Positions 52,974-60,989 of a DNA stretch of 64,000 nucleotides are shown in pieces; the stretch's first letter is position 1; every line of letters starts with the position of its first letter. The stretch covers positions 62,001 through 126,000 of the forward strand of contig NZ_CAQI01000029.1 in NCBI RefSeq assembly GCF_001046895.1, written 5' to 3'. The translations under genes were made by a program, and so were the position numbers. This stretch comes from Pseudarthrobacter siccitolerans (GTDB lineage Bacteria; Actinomycetota; Actinomycetes; Actinomycetales; Micrococcaceae). The notes beneath the pieces are model-generated. The model searched no databases. It was not told the DNA's origin and worked only from the letters and a program-made list of their open reading frames with translations.

Positions 52974-53422
52974 CCTGCGCGCCGGACGCGCTGTGCCTTC
53001 GGCGGCGGACAGAGCGGGGCGCGGTTACCGCGGAGTTTGCGGTGACACTGCCTGCCGTCCTGCTGCTCCTGGCCATGCTGCTCTCAGGTGCCGCGGCCGG
53101 AGTCACCCAGCTGCGGTTGGAGGAAGGAGCCAGGGCAGGGGCCCGGGCACTCGCCCGCGGTGATGACTCCGCCGCCGTGGCGAGGATCGTCCGGACCCTT
53201 TCTGGAACGTCGGCGTCCGCGGCTGTCGCAGCCGACGGCGAATGGCTGAGCGTCACTGTCACGGACCGGGTAGGCGGCCCGCTGGGGTCCTCCATCCCCT
53301 GGACGCTGACGGCACGCGCCTCAACCCGTACCGAAACGCCTGCGGCGGGCCCGGCCGCGCCGCCGGCGGTGGCGCCGGGCCCGGCTACCGCGCCGGCGGC
53401 TGCTGCGGCAGGCACCGGATGA
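52970..53422 (+). CDS. TadE-like pilus protein
   Basis: A 150-residue protein. RGAVTAEFAVTLPAVLLLLAML carries the TadE motif (G-x-x-x-x-EF before a hydrophobic helix), then LRLEEGARAGARALARGD, typical of TadE. The C-terminal 30 residues are an Ala/Pro-rich tail. The ATG overlaps the pilin stop by four bases. It is predicted to be a minor pseudopilin. Confidence 0.85.
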   Translation: MTCAPDALCLRRRTERGAVTAEFAVTLPAVLLLLAMLLSGAAAGVTQLRLEEGARAGARALARGDDSAAVARIVRTLSGTSASAAVAADGEWLSVTVTDRVGGPLGSSIPWTLTARASTRTETPAAGPAAPPAVAPGPATAPAAAAAGTG

Positions 53423-53775
53423 CCGGGATCCCGGACACCCCGGAGCGTGGTTCGGGCACGGTCCTGGCGGCGGGGCTGGCTTTGGTGGTGATGATGGCCA
53501 TGGCACTGCTGCTGCTCCTGGCGCAGTCGGCTGTGCTCGCCAGCAGGGCAGCTGCCGCCGCTGACCTCGCTGCGCTCGCCGCGGCCGACGCCCTGCGCGG
53601 GGTCACCGACGGGGAACCGTGCAGCGTGGCCGCCGAGGTAGCGGCACGGCATGCCGCTACCCTGGTCAGCTGCTCGGAGGGCGTGGGCCAGACCGTCGAG
53701 GTCCAGACGGAGTTGATCGAGCGGACCATGCTGGGTGCGGCGAGCGGCCGTGCCCGGGCGGGACCCCCACCATGA
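53419..53775 (+). CDS. TadE-like protein of the helicase/secretion neighbourhood (Rv3654c type)
   Basis: A 118-residue protein. RGSGTVLAAGLALVVMMAMALLLLLAQ is one membrane helix after a short basic/polar start, followed by SRAAAAADLAALAAADALRG and a region with two Cys (EPCSVAAEV, LVSCSEG). This matches the Rv3654c-like group that ends the operon in actinobacteria. It overlaps the TadE gene by four bases and faces the helicase gene. Confidence 0.82.
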   Translation: MTGIPDTPERGSGTVLAAGLALVVMMAMALLLLLAQSAVLASRAAAAADLAALAAADALRGVTDGEPCSVAAEVAARHAATLVSCSEGVGQTVEVQTELIERTMLGAASGRARAGPPP

Positions 53776-53802
53776 GCATGCACCGCCGGCGTGGGCCCGG
53801 CG

Positions 53803-56178
53803 TCAGCGCTGGGCTTCCACGCTCTCGGCTTTGGCTTCGGTTGCATCCTTGAGCAGGACCTCGAGCAGGGTGACCGCGGCCGCCTTGTCCAGGGGATTGT
53901 TTTTGTTCCCGCACTTGGGCGACTGGACGCAGGAGGGGCAGCCTGATTCGCATTCGCAGGCCATGATGGCATCGCGGGTCGCGGCCAGCCACACCTTGGC
54001 CTTGTCGAACCCGCGCTCGGCAAAGCCGGCACCCCCAGGGTGCCCGTCATACACAAAAATGGTGGGCACCCCGGTGTCGGCGTGCAGTGCAGTCGAAACG
54101 CCGCCGATATCCCACCGGTCGCTCGAAGCCACCAGCGGGAGCAGGCCGATTGCGGCGTGCTCGGCTGCGTGCAGGGCACCCGGGAACTGGGCTTCGATCA
54201 GGCCGGCGGCGGTGAGGGACCGGTTGTCCACCACAAACCACACTGCCTTGGTGAACAGCTCCCGCGCGCCGAGGTCGAGGGGTTCCTCGCCCAGGATTTC
54301 GTTGGAGATCAGGGCCTTGCGCTGGAACGAAACCACTTGGGTGGTGACCTTAACGTCGCCGAAGTGCAGGGAGACGTCACCCCACCGGGCGGTGCGTTGG
54401 GTTTCCAGCACCTCGATCTGTGTGACGTCCCGTGCAGTGGTGTAGTAATCGGGATTGGCGCGTCGGACCACCACGCAGTGGTCGTCTTCGTTGAGGTCCT
54501 CCACCACGTAGCTGTCGCCCTGGTGGATGTAAACGGCACCTGTATGGGCCTGGTAGTGGGTCTGGGGCGAATCCATCGTCCCGAGGAGGGAGCCGGTATC
54601 GGCATCAACAATACTGACGGGCCCGCCGCCGTCGGCGCGCAGGTTCACCATGGCGGCCGCACTCTGGGAATGGGTCCAGAACCACCCTGCCGGACGGCGC
54701 CGCAGATATCCCTGGGCCACCAGGCGGTCGAGAAGCGCCTCGGCGGTGCTCCCGAACAGGTCCAGCTCAGCAGGGCCGAGCGGCAGTTCCGCGGCGGCAG
54801 CGCAAAGGTGGGGTCCCAGCACGTACGGGTTGGCAGGGTCGAAAACAGTGGCTTCCACCGAGACGTCGAAAATGGCCTCGGGATGGTTCACCAGGAAGGT
54901 GTCCAAGGGATCGTCACTGGCAACAAAAGCCGCGATCGCGTCCTGTCCGGCCCGGCCGGCCCGCCCGATCTGCTGGAACAGTGAGGCTCTCGTGCCGGGC
55001 CAACCGGCGACCAGGACCGCGTCCAGTCCTGAGATGTCGATCCCCAGCTCCAGCGCGGAAGTGCTGGAAACACCCAGCAGGCTGCCGGACCGCAGTGCCT
55101 TTTCCACCGCCCGGCGTTCCTCGGGCAAATATCCGGAACGGTAGGCTGCCACCCGCTGGGGCAGGCTGGGATCCACTTCGTCCAGCAGGCGTTTGGTAAT
55201 GGAGGAGATGGTCTCCGCTCCGCGGCGGGATTTGATGAAGGCAATGGTCCGGACGTGTGCCGACACGAGGTTCGCCAGCAGGTCCGAGGTCTCGGCGACG
55301 GCCGTGCGCCGTTCCTTGGCGCCGTTCTCGCCGCGGAGTTCGGTCAGCGCCGGTTCCCAGAACGCCACGGTGGTGGCACCATGCGGTGAACCGTCCTCCG
55401 AGACTGCCGTAACCGGTGCGCCGATGAGGCGGGCGAAGGAGATATCCGGATCAGAAGCGGTGGCGGAAGCGGCGATGAATACCGGCTCGGGAAATGCGGA
55501 GCCGGCACCGTAGTAGGCGCAGATGCGCCGCAGCCGGCGCATCAGGTTGGCCACGTGTGAGCCGAAAACGCCCCGGTAACTGTGCGCCTCATCCACGATG
55601 ACGTAGCGAAGGCGCCGGAAGAACCCCGCCCACCAGGCGTGGTTGGGAAGGATGCCGAAGTGCAGCATGTCCGGGTTGGCGAGGATGAAGTTGGCGTGGT
55701 CCCGGATCCACCGCCGGGAGGCCGGGTCCGTGTCGCCGTCATAGGTTTCCGCGCGGACGGTGGGCAGCTGCAGCGCCCGGATGGCGTTCAGCTGGTCGGC
55801 GGCGAGAGCCTTGGTGGGGGACAGGTACAGGGTGACCGCACCGTCGTCGTGGATCTTTCCGGGATCGGCAAGAACCCGCAGCTCGGAACGGTGGATGGCG
55901 TCCAGGGCCGGCAGCTGGTAGGCGAGGGACTTCCCCGACGCCGTGCCGGTGGCCACCACAACGTGCCCGCCGCCATGGGCAATGTTGGCGGCTTCCACCT
56001 GGTGGCGGTAGGGCTGCTGCACCCCGAGCGACCCGTAGGCAGCCACCAGGTCCGGGTGGATCCATGACGGCCATGGCTCGTGCACGGCCTTGCGGGCAGG
56101 GATGGTGCGGACATGACGCAGCTGTTCCGGGTCCGGGCCGCGGCCCAGCAGGGGAATCAGGGAGTCATGGGGGTTCAC
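53803..56178 (-). CDS. DEAD/DEAH-box helicase with DUF1998/MZB Zn module (MrfA/SftH type)
   Basis: A 791-residue superfamily 2 helicase. Motif I is ATGTASGKSLAYQLP, motif II DEAH in VIVDEAHSYRG, motif III ASATAS, and motif VI QQIGRAGRAGQ. The C-terminus carries the four-cysteine module CECESGCPSCVQSPKCGN of the MrfA/Hrq1 and mycobacterial SftH family. MrfA acts in repair of mitomycin-type lesions; the same role here is an inference. The GTG at 56178 is the first start and has only a weak ribosome site. In actinobacteria this helicase regularly neighbours the Tad cluster. Confidence 0.93.
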   Translation of the reverse strand: MNPHDSLIPLLGRGPDPEQLRHVRTIPARKAVHEPWPSWIHPDLVAAYGSLGVQQPYRHQVEAANIAHGGGHVVVATGTASGKSLAYQLPALDAIHRSELRVLADPGKIHDDGAVTLYLSPTKALAADQLNAIRALQLPTVRAETYDGDTDPASRRWIRDHANFILANPDMLHFGILPNHAWWAGFFRRLRYVIVDEAHSYRGVFGSHVANLMRRLRRICAYYGAGSAFPEPVFIAASATASDPDISFARLIGAPVTAVSEDGSPHGATTVAFWEPALTELRGENGAKERRTAVAETSDLLANLVSAHVRTIAFIKSRRGAETISSITKRLLDEVDPSLPQRVAAYRSGYLPEERRAVEKALRSGSLLGVSSTSALELGIDISGLDAVLVAGWPGTRASLFQQIGRAGRAGQDAIAAFVASDDPLDTFLVNHPEAIFDVSVEATVFDPANPYVLGPHLCAAAAELPLGPAELDLFGSTAEALLDRLVAQGYLRRRPAGWFWTHSQSAAAMVNLRADGGGPVSIVDADTGSLLGTMDSPQTHYQAHTGAVYIHQGDSYVVEDLNEDDHCVVVRRANPDYYTTARDVTQIEVLETQRTARWGDVSLHFGDVKVTTQVVSFQRKALISNEILGEEPLDLGARELFTKAVWFVVDNRSLTAAGLIEAQFPGALHAAEHAAIGLLPLVASSDRWDIGGVSTALHADTGVPTIFVYDGHPGGAGFAERGFDKAKVWLAATRDAIMACECESGCPSCVQSPKCGNKNNPLDKAAAVTLLEVLLKDATEAKAESVEAQR

Positions 56179-56277
56179 CCCAATATTGTTTCACCCGCCG
56201 CGGGCCGGGAGCGCCGGATTCGCCCTCGGGGGAAACGCGGAGACCCGAAAACCCGGGAAACGCGGAAAACCGGCAGA

Positions 56278-56970
56278 CTAGCTGAGGGACAAGTCGGAAC
56301 CGTCGTGGGAGGCGGACAGCATCAGCACGCGGGAAACAGTGGTCCAGCCAAGATGCGAATAGAGCTTCTGCCCGTCGAGGGACGCCAGCAGCAGCCCCGT
56401 CTGGACGTCATGCTCAAATGCCTGCGCCGCCAGCGCCCGCATGATAAAACTGCCCAGTCCGCGCCGCTGGAAGGCCGGGTTGGTAATGATCTTGTCGAAC
56501 ACGGCGGTATCACCCACCACAAAAACACGCCCGCTGGCAGCCACCGTGTCACCGGAGAGCACCTCGGCGTAGTGCACGCCGTCCCGCTCGGACGTGGCCA
56601 GCGAAAGGTCATCATCTGACAGCCACGGATCCTCGGCGTCCTGGGTTTCCATGTCCACGATCATCATGGCCTGGGAGTCGGAGGTGACGTTCAGCCCGTG
56701 CTGGCGGGCGAGATCCGAATAACGGGCGGGGTCGTTGGTCAGGACGGTCAGGACCCGCGCCGGCACTTCCGCCGTCTTCGCCGCGAGAGCGGCAAATTCA
56801 GCGTCCGTCGGCTCGGACGCGAAGAATTCCCATTCGCCGGAGGTGTCAGTCCGGAGCGCGGCGGGGAAGCGGCCTTCTGAGGATGTCCGGTACCCGCGAC
56901 AGCCTGCCCAGCCGGCCACCCACACTTCAAGAAGGCCAGTGATGTCGTTAACCATGGTTTCCGGGCTCAT
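56278..56970 (-). CDS. GNAT family N-acetyltransferase
   Basis: A 230-residue protein. The acetyl-CoA-binding motif is NPAFQRRGLGSFIMRAL (Q-x-x-G-x-G/A) near residue 170, followed by the Tyr of QKLYSHLGW, usual in GNATs. The N-terminal half (GEWEFFASEPTDAEFAALAAK) is less typical. The substrate is unknown. TAGTCT lies six bases upstream of the ATG with no ribosome site, so the mRNA is probably leaderless. Divergent from trhO. Confidence 0.87.
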   Translation of the reverse strand: MSPETMVNDITGLLEVWVAGWAGCRGYRTSSEGRFPAALRTDTSGEWEFFASEPTDAEFAALAAKTAEVPARVLTVLTNDPARYSDLARQHGLNVTSDSQAMMIVDMETQDAEDPWLSDDDLSLATSERDGVHYAEVLSGDTVAASGRVFVVGDTAVFDKIITNPAFQRRGLGSFIMRALAAQAFEHDVQTGLLLASLDGQKLYSHLGWTTVSRVLMLSASHDGSDLSLS

Positions 56971-57121
56971 GCGATGAGACTATTCCACGCCGGTCACAAG
57001 CAACAGGGGTTGGCAGGCCGGAAGCGCGGTGCTTATGCAATTGTGATCCAGCGCACCCTCTGGCCCGCCCGGGACTGAACCGGGGCATGGCCTTCGAATC
57101 CAAGCCGGTACCCTTAAATAC

Positions 57122-58015
57122 GTGGCTTTGAACCGAATCGTCCTCTTTTATGGCTTTACCCCCATCGCTGACCCCGACGCCGTACGGCTCTGGCAGCGTG
57201 CCCTCTGCGAAAAGCTGGGACTGACCGGCCGCATCCTGATCTCCAAGGACGGCATCAACGCCACCGTGGGCGGTGAGATCGGCGCAGTAAAGCAATACGT
57301 CAAGACCACGCGTGAGTACAAGGGATTCCACGGCATCGACGTTAAATGGTCCGACGGCGGCGCGGAAGACTTCCCGCGGCTCAGCGTCAAAGTGCGTGAC
57401 GAGATCGTTTCCTTCGGCGCCCCCGGCGAACTCAAGGTGGACGCCAACGGGGTGGTGGGCGGGGGCAAGCACCTCAAGCCCGAAGAGCTGCATGAACTCG
57501 TGGACGCCAGGAAGCAGGACGGGGAAGACGTGGTCTTCTTCGACGGCCGGAACGCCTTCGAAGCACAGATCGGCCGCTTCAAGGACGCGATCGTCCCGGA
57601 CGTCGCCACCACCCACGACTTCATCAAGGAACTTGAGTCCGGGAAGTACGACTCCCTCAAGGACAAGCCGGTGGTCACGTATTGCACCGGCGGCATCCGC
57701 TGCGAGGTGCTCTCCAGCCTGATGGTCAACCGGGGCTTCAAAGAGGTGTACCAGCTGGACGGCGGAATCGTCCGCTATGGCGAAACCTTCAAGGACCAGG
57801 GCCTATGGGAAGGCTCGCTGTACGTGTTTGATAAGCGGATGCACCTCGAATTCAGCGAGGAAGCCAAAACCATCGGGCAATGCACCCGCTGCTCGGCCCC
57901 CACCAACAAGTTCGAAAACTGCTCCAACCTGAGCTGCCGGACCCTCACCCTGTACTGCACCCAGTGCGCCTCCAGCCCGGAAACCCTGCGCTGCCCGGAA
58001 GGCTGCGCTGCGTAG
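57122..58015 (+). CDS. trhO: tRNA uridine(34) hydroxylase, rhodanese-related
   Basis: A 297-residue enzyme that makes 5-hydroxyuridine at the tRNA wobble position with O2. The N-terminal ferredoxin-like domain ([16 protein letters not shown]) is followed by a rhodanese domain with the active Cys in [10 protein letters not shown], and a C-terminal Cys-rich Zn-type segment ([23 protein letters not shown]). The GTG at 57122 has TACCCT seven bases upstream and no ribosome site, so it is likely leaderless. Length agrees with YceA/TrhO. Confidence 0.94.
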   Translation: MALNRIVLFYGFTPIADPDAVRLWQRALCEKLGLTGRILISKDGINATVGGEIGAVKQYVKTTREYKGFHGIDVKWSDGGAEDFPRLSVKVRDEIVSFGAPGELKVDANGVVGGGKHLKPEELHELVDARKQDGEDVVFFDGRNAFEAQIGRFKDAIVPDVATTHDFIKELESGKYDSLKDKPVVTYCTGGIRCEVLSSLMVNRGFKEVYQLDGGIVRYGETFKDQGLWEGSLYVFDKRMHLEFSEEAKTIGQCTRCSAPTNKFENCSNLSCRTLTLYCTQCASSPETLRCPEGCAA

Positions 58016-58043
58016 GACCCGGCCCGGGGAAGGCCAACAGGTA

Positions 58044-58613
58044 TTAGAGACGCCGGAACCGGTAAGCGTAGTTGGCGTCCATCCTCGCCTCCACCGTGAT
58101 GGTCAGTGCAGTTTCGGCGGAGAGATAAATGACATTTTCCCGGTTGATGCCGCACCTCAGCCCGAGGTCAACCAGGGTCAGTGCATCGCTGCGCACCATG
58201 AAGTTCACCCGGCGCTGGCTCCGGCAGGTCAGCGCCAAAGCGTAGGTGCCGGTTCCCACCACGGGAGTCGTTTCGCTGCGCACCTCGCCGGCAGCCAGCA
58301 ATCCGGCCGCCGCGTGCACCACCGGATCGCCGGTATCGGGCAGGCTGCGGGCCACCCACGCGCCAAGTTCGGCCTCGCTGACAGGCTCGCGCTGCAGCGG
58401 ATCGCGGGTAAATGCCGGGGCCGGGGCCACTGTCTGCGCCGCGTCGGCGGGATCAGCCCACCGGCCGTCGTCGTACGTGTATTCGCAGCCGCCCAGCGCC
58501 AGCCCTGCCGTGAGCACAAGACCGATGACGACGGCGGCCGCAGGGTTTCGCGTCAGCGGCGCCGGGGTTGTCCGCTCCGGACTGGGCGCGGAGGATTTCC
58601 GCACACTGGGCAT
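58044..58613 (-). CDS. Putative lipoprotein, paralog 1
   Basis: A 189-residue exported protein of unknown function. The signal region, with an extended N-terminal part, ends in lipobox LGGC (Cys43). The C-terminal 80 residues, with GTYALALTCRS, VDLGLRCG and YAYRFRR, align with the neighbouring lipoprotein, including two conserved Cys. It may bind a wall or membrane partner. TAAAGT is six bases upstream of the ATG, suggesting leaderless transcription. Confidence 0.75.
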   Translation of the reverse strand: MPSVRKSSAPSPERTTPAPLTRNPAAAVVIGLVLTAGLALGGCEYTYDDGRWADPADAAQTVAPAPAFTRDPLQREPVSEAELGAWVARSLPDTGDPVVHAAAGLLAAGEVRSETTPVVGTGTYALALTCRSQRRVNFMVRSDALTLVDLGLRCGINRENVIYLSAETALTITVEARMDANYAYRFRRL

Positions 58614-58651
58614 ATTCCGACTTTAAGCCCGCACGCCCCTGCGGGCCATAG

Positions 58652-59128
58652 CTATTCGGCCTGAGTCAGACGGTAGGCGTAGATCAGGGGAGCATCAACG
58701 CTCGAGGTGCTGACCTGCAACGTCCCTGGGCGCGGCAGCGTAATCCTGGTGACCTCTTTGCTGCCGTTGCAGGCGGCTCCGGCATCCACGACGTCTTCCC
58801 CGTCCAGCGACACAGCGAAGAAGGCCTTGCCGCCGCCCTCGCACGTCGCCGTCAAGGTGTAGCGGCCGGCGTCGACGTTCGAAGCCTCCTGGACGATCCG
58901 GTTCCGGTTGAGGATTTTTCCCGCGTCTTCCAGCAGGGCGGCGGGCGCTGTTGGCAGCGCGGTGGCCCGCCACTGCGGCACGTCGGCATTCTCGATGGAC
59001 ACGACCGGGGAGCACCCTGCCAGGGCAACAGCCGCCAGGCCTGCCAGTGCCAATGCTGTGCGCGGGAAGCGCCTCGGGCCGGCGGGCTGCTTCCGGGCGC
59101 GCGGAAGGACGGAAAGCGTTATTGGCAT
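58652..59128 (-). CDS. Putative lipoprotein, paralog 2
   Basis: A 158-residue exported protein of unknown function. Lipobox LAGC (Cys39) follows a basic and hydrophobic signal. GRYTLTATCEG, VDAGAACNG and IYAYRLT repeat the pattern of the following gene, including the two Cys that may form a disulfide. The gap between the two is 38 bases, consistent with a tandem duplication. A TAGCGT box six bases before the ATG fits the leaderless pattern; a GGAG is also present one base from the start. Confidence 0.75.
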   Translation of the reverse strand: MPITLSVLPRARKQPAGPRRFPRTALALAGLAAVALAGCSPVVSIENADVPQWRATALPTAPAALLEDAGKILNRNRIVQEASNVDAGRYTLTATCEGGGKAFFAVSLDGEDVVDAGAACNGSKEVTRITLPRPGTLQVSTSSVDAPLIYAYRLTQAE

Positions 59129-59218
59129 ACTCCAACGCTACCCCGTCCGGGCGGCCGCGTTCGTTCCACCTCCCGCACCGCAGAAGCCGCACCGCATCCG
59201 CCGCACTAAACTTGAGCG

Positions 59219-60853
59219 GTGCCTGAATCCCCATACGAGTTCACCGCCGGCAACACTCCCGACGCGCCCCGCAGCGACCTTCCGGACCTGCTCACCGCAC
59301 TGGCGGCGGACCTGCGCGCCGTGGAATACACGCTCGACGGCGTCGCCACCCTCCTCGGCGAATCCGCCTACACCGCCTTGAACCGGGACCAGACCATCCC
59401 CGCGCTGCTCGCCGCCGAGCGCGCCGTCCGGCGGGACGAGGCAGCGAACGCGCTTGCCGCCGTCGTCCGTTTGTGGCTGCTCGCCGAGCCGCAGCCGAAG
59501 GAAACGCTCGACGCCGCCCTGCCGGGCCTCCGCGCGGAAGGCCTGCTGGCCCTGGGGCTGGTGGAACCCGTTCCCGGCACAGCGCTCCTGGCCGCCAAAG
59601 CCGACCTGCGGCCGTACGGCTGGGACGCGAACGAGGACGGCAGCGGCGGCGCCGAACTGTGGGTGGCCAGTGACCTCGCGGCGCACCAGCAGGAAGGCGT
59701 GCTCCGGCACGACCACGTCCTGGGCATCGGCCAGGCCTCCACCACCCTGGTGCAGACAACCTTCCGCCGCCACACCGGACGGGCCCTGGACCTTGGGACA
59801 GGCTGCGGCATCCAGGCCTTCCACCTGCTGCATCACTGCGAGCACGTGACGGCGACGGACATTTCCGAACGGGCGCTCGCCTTCACCCGCTTCAATATCC
59901 TGCTGAACGCGCAGGCCCTGTCCGTGGACCCGGACCGGCTGGCGGACCGGGTGAGCATGCGCCTGGGCTCGTTGCTGGAACCGGTGGCAGGCGAGGAATT
60001 TGGCCTGGTGGTCTCCAACCCGCCGTTCGTCATCACGCCGCGCAGCGCCGGGGAAGACTCATCCGAACAGTTCACGTACCGCGACGGCGGCCTGCCCGGG
60101 GACGGTATTGTGGCGGCCCTCGTGGCGGAACTTCCGGCAGTCCTGGCCCCGGGCGGTACCGCCCAGATGCTGGGCAACTGGGAGGTGGCCGGCGGTACCG
60201 CGTGGCAGGAGCGGCCCCAGGCGTGGGTGGGTTCCGGCGTGGACGCCTGGTTCATCCAGCGCGAACTGGTCAGCCCGGAGGAGTACGCCGAAACGTGGCT
60301 GCGGGACGCCTCCGAGGGCCGGGACAAGGACCATTACCGGGACGCGTACGCGGCCTACCTTGCTGATTTTGCGTCCAGGAACGTCGCGGGGATCGGCTTC
60401 GGGATGGTGCTGCTGCGCCGGCCCGCTTCGCCGGGGCAGGCCTTTCACCGGTTCGAGGAAATCACCTATCCCATCGAGCAGCCCATCGGCCCGCACCTGG
60501 GTGCCGCTTTGGAGCGCCAGGACTGGCTGGCGGCCAACAGGATCGAGGATGCGCACCTGCTGGTGGCGGACGATGTGACCGAGGAGCGGCACCAGCGGCC
60601 GGGCGCCGAACACCCCGGCGTCATCCTGCTGCGCCAAGGCGCGGGCCTCCGCCGGACCAACCTCCTCAGCACGGAACTTGCCGGGTTTGTTTCCGCCTGC
60701 GACGGCGACCTCACAGCCGGCCAGATCGCCGGTGCCCTGGAGGCGCTGCTGGGCGGGGAAGAAACGTTCGACGCCGGCACTTTCCGGGGCGGTCTGCTCG
60801 CCGAAGCAGCCAACCTGGTCCGGGACGGCTTCCTGATTCCGGCCATGGAATAA
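59219..60853 (+). CDS. Class I SAM-dependent methyltransferase with DUF7059-type N-terminus
   Basis: A 544-residue protein. The SAM-binding motif LDLGTGCGIQAFHLL lies near residue 182 and the NPPF motif, in VVSNPPFVI, near 262, as in N6-adenine/N5-glutamine methyltransferases. The first 170 residues and the last 200 are extra domains common in the actinobacterial family. It is predicted to methylate nitrogen in protein or nucleic acid; the target is unknown. The GTG at 59219 has TAAACT six bases upstream and no ribosome site, so it is likely leaderless. Upstream of topA, as in related genomes. Confidence 0.85.
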   Translation: MPESPYEFTAGNTPDAPRSDLPDLLTALAADLRAVEYTLDGVATLLGESAYTALNRDQTIPALLAAERAVRRDEAANALAAVVRLWLLAEPQPKETLDAALPGLRAEGLLALGLVEPVPGTALLAAKADLRPYGWDANEDGSGGAELWVASDLAAHQQEGVLRHDHVLGIGQASTTLVQTTFRRHTGRALDLGTGCGIQAFHLLHHCEHVTATDISERALAFTRFNILLNAQALSVDPDRLADRVSMRLGSLLEPVAGEEFGLVVSNPPFVITPRSAGEDSSEQFTYRDGGLPGDGIVAALVAELPAVLAPGGTAQMLGNWEVAGGTAWQERPQAWVGSGVDAWFIQRELVSPEEYAETWLRDASEGRDKDHYRDAYAAYLADFASRNVAGIGFGMVLLRRPASPGQAFHRFEEITYPIEQPIGPHLGAALERQDWLAANRIEDAHLLVADDVTEERHQRPGAEHPGVILLRQGAGLRRTNLLSTELAGFVSACDGDLTAGQIAGALEALLGGEETFDAGTFRGGLLAEAANLVRDGFLIPAME

Positions 60854-60989
60854 GGCGCGGATTGGAGGGCGTGCGGCACCCTGGCCCAGCCCCCTCTTTT
60901 CCACATGGATGCGCACATTTCTGCAAAATATGGTGAACTAGGCCAGTATGGGCGCATCTGCCCGAGCAACCTTTTTCTGTAGGAGCACC

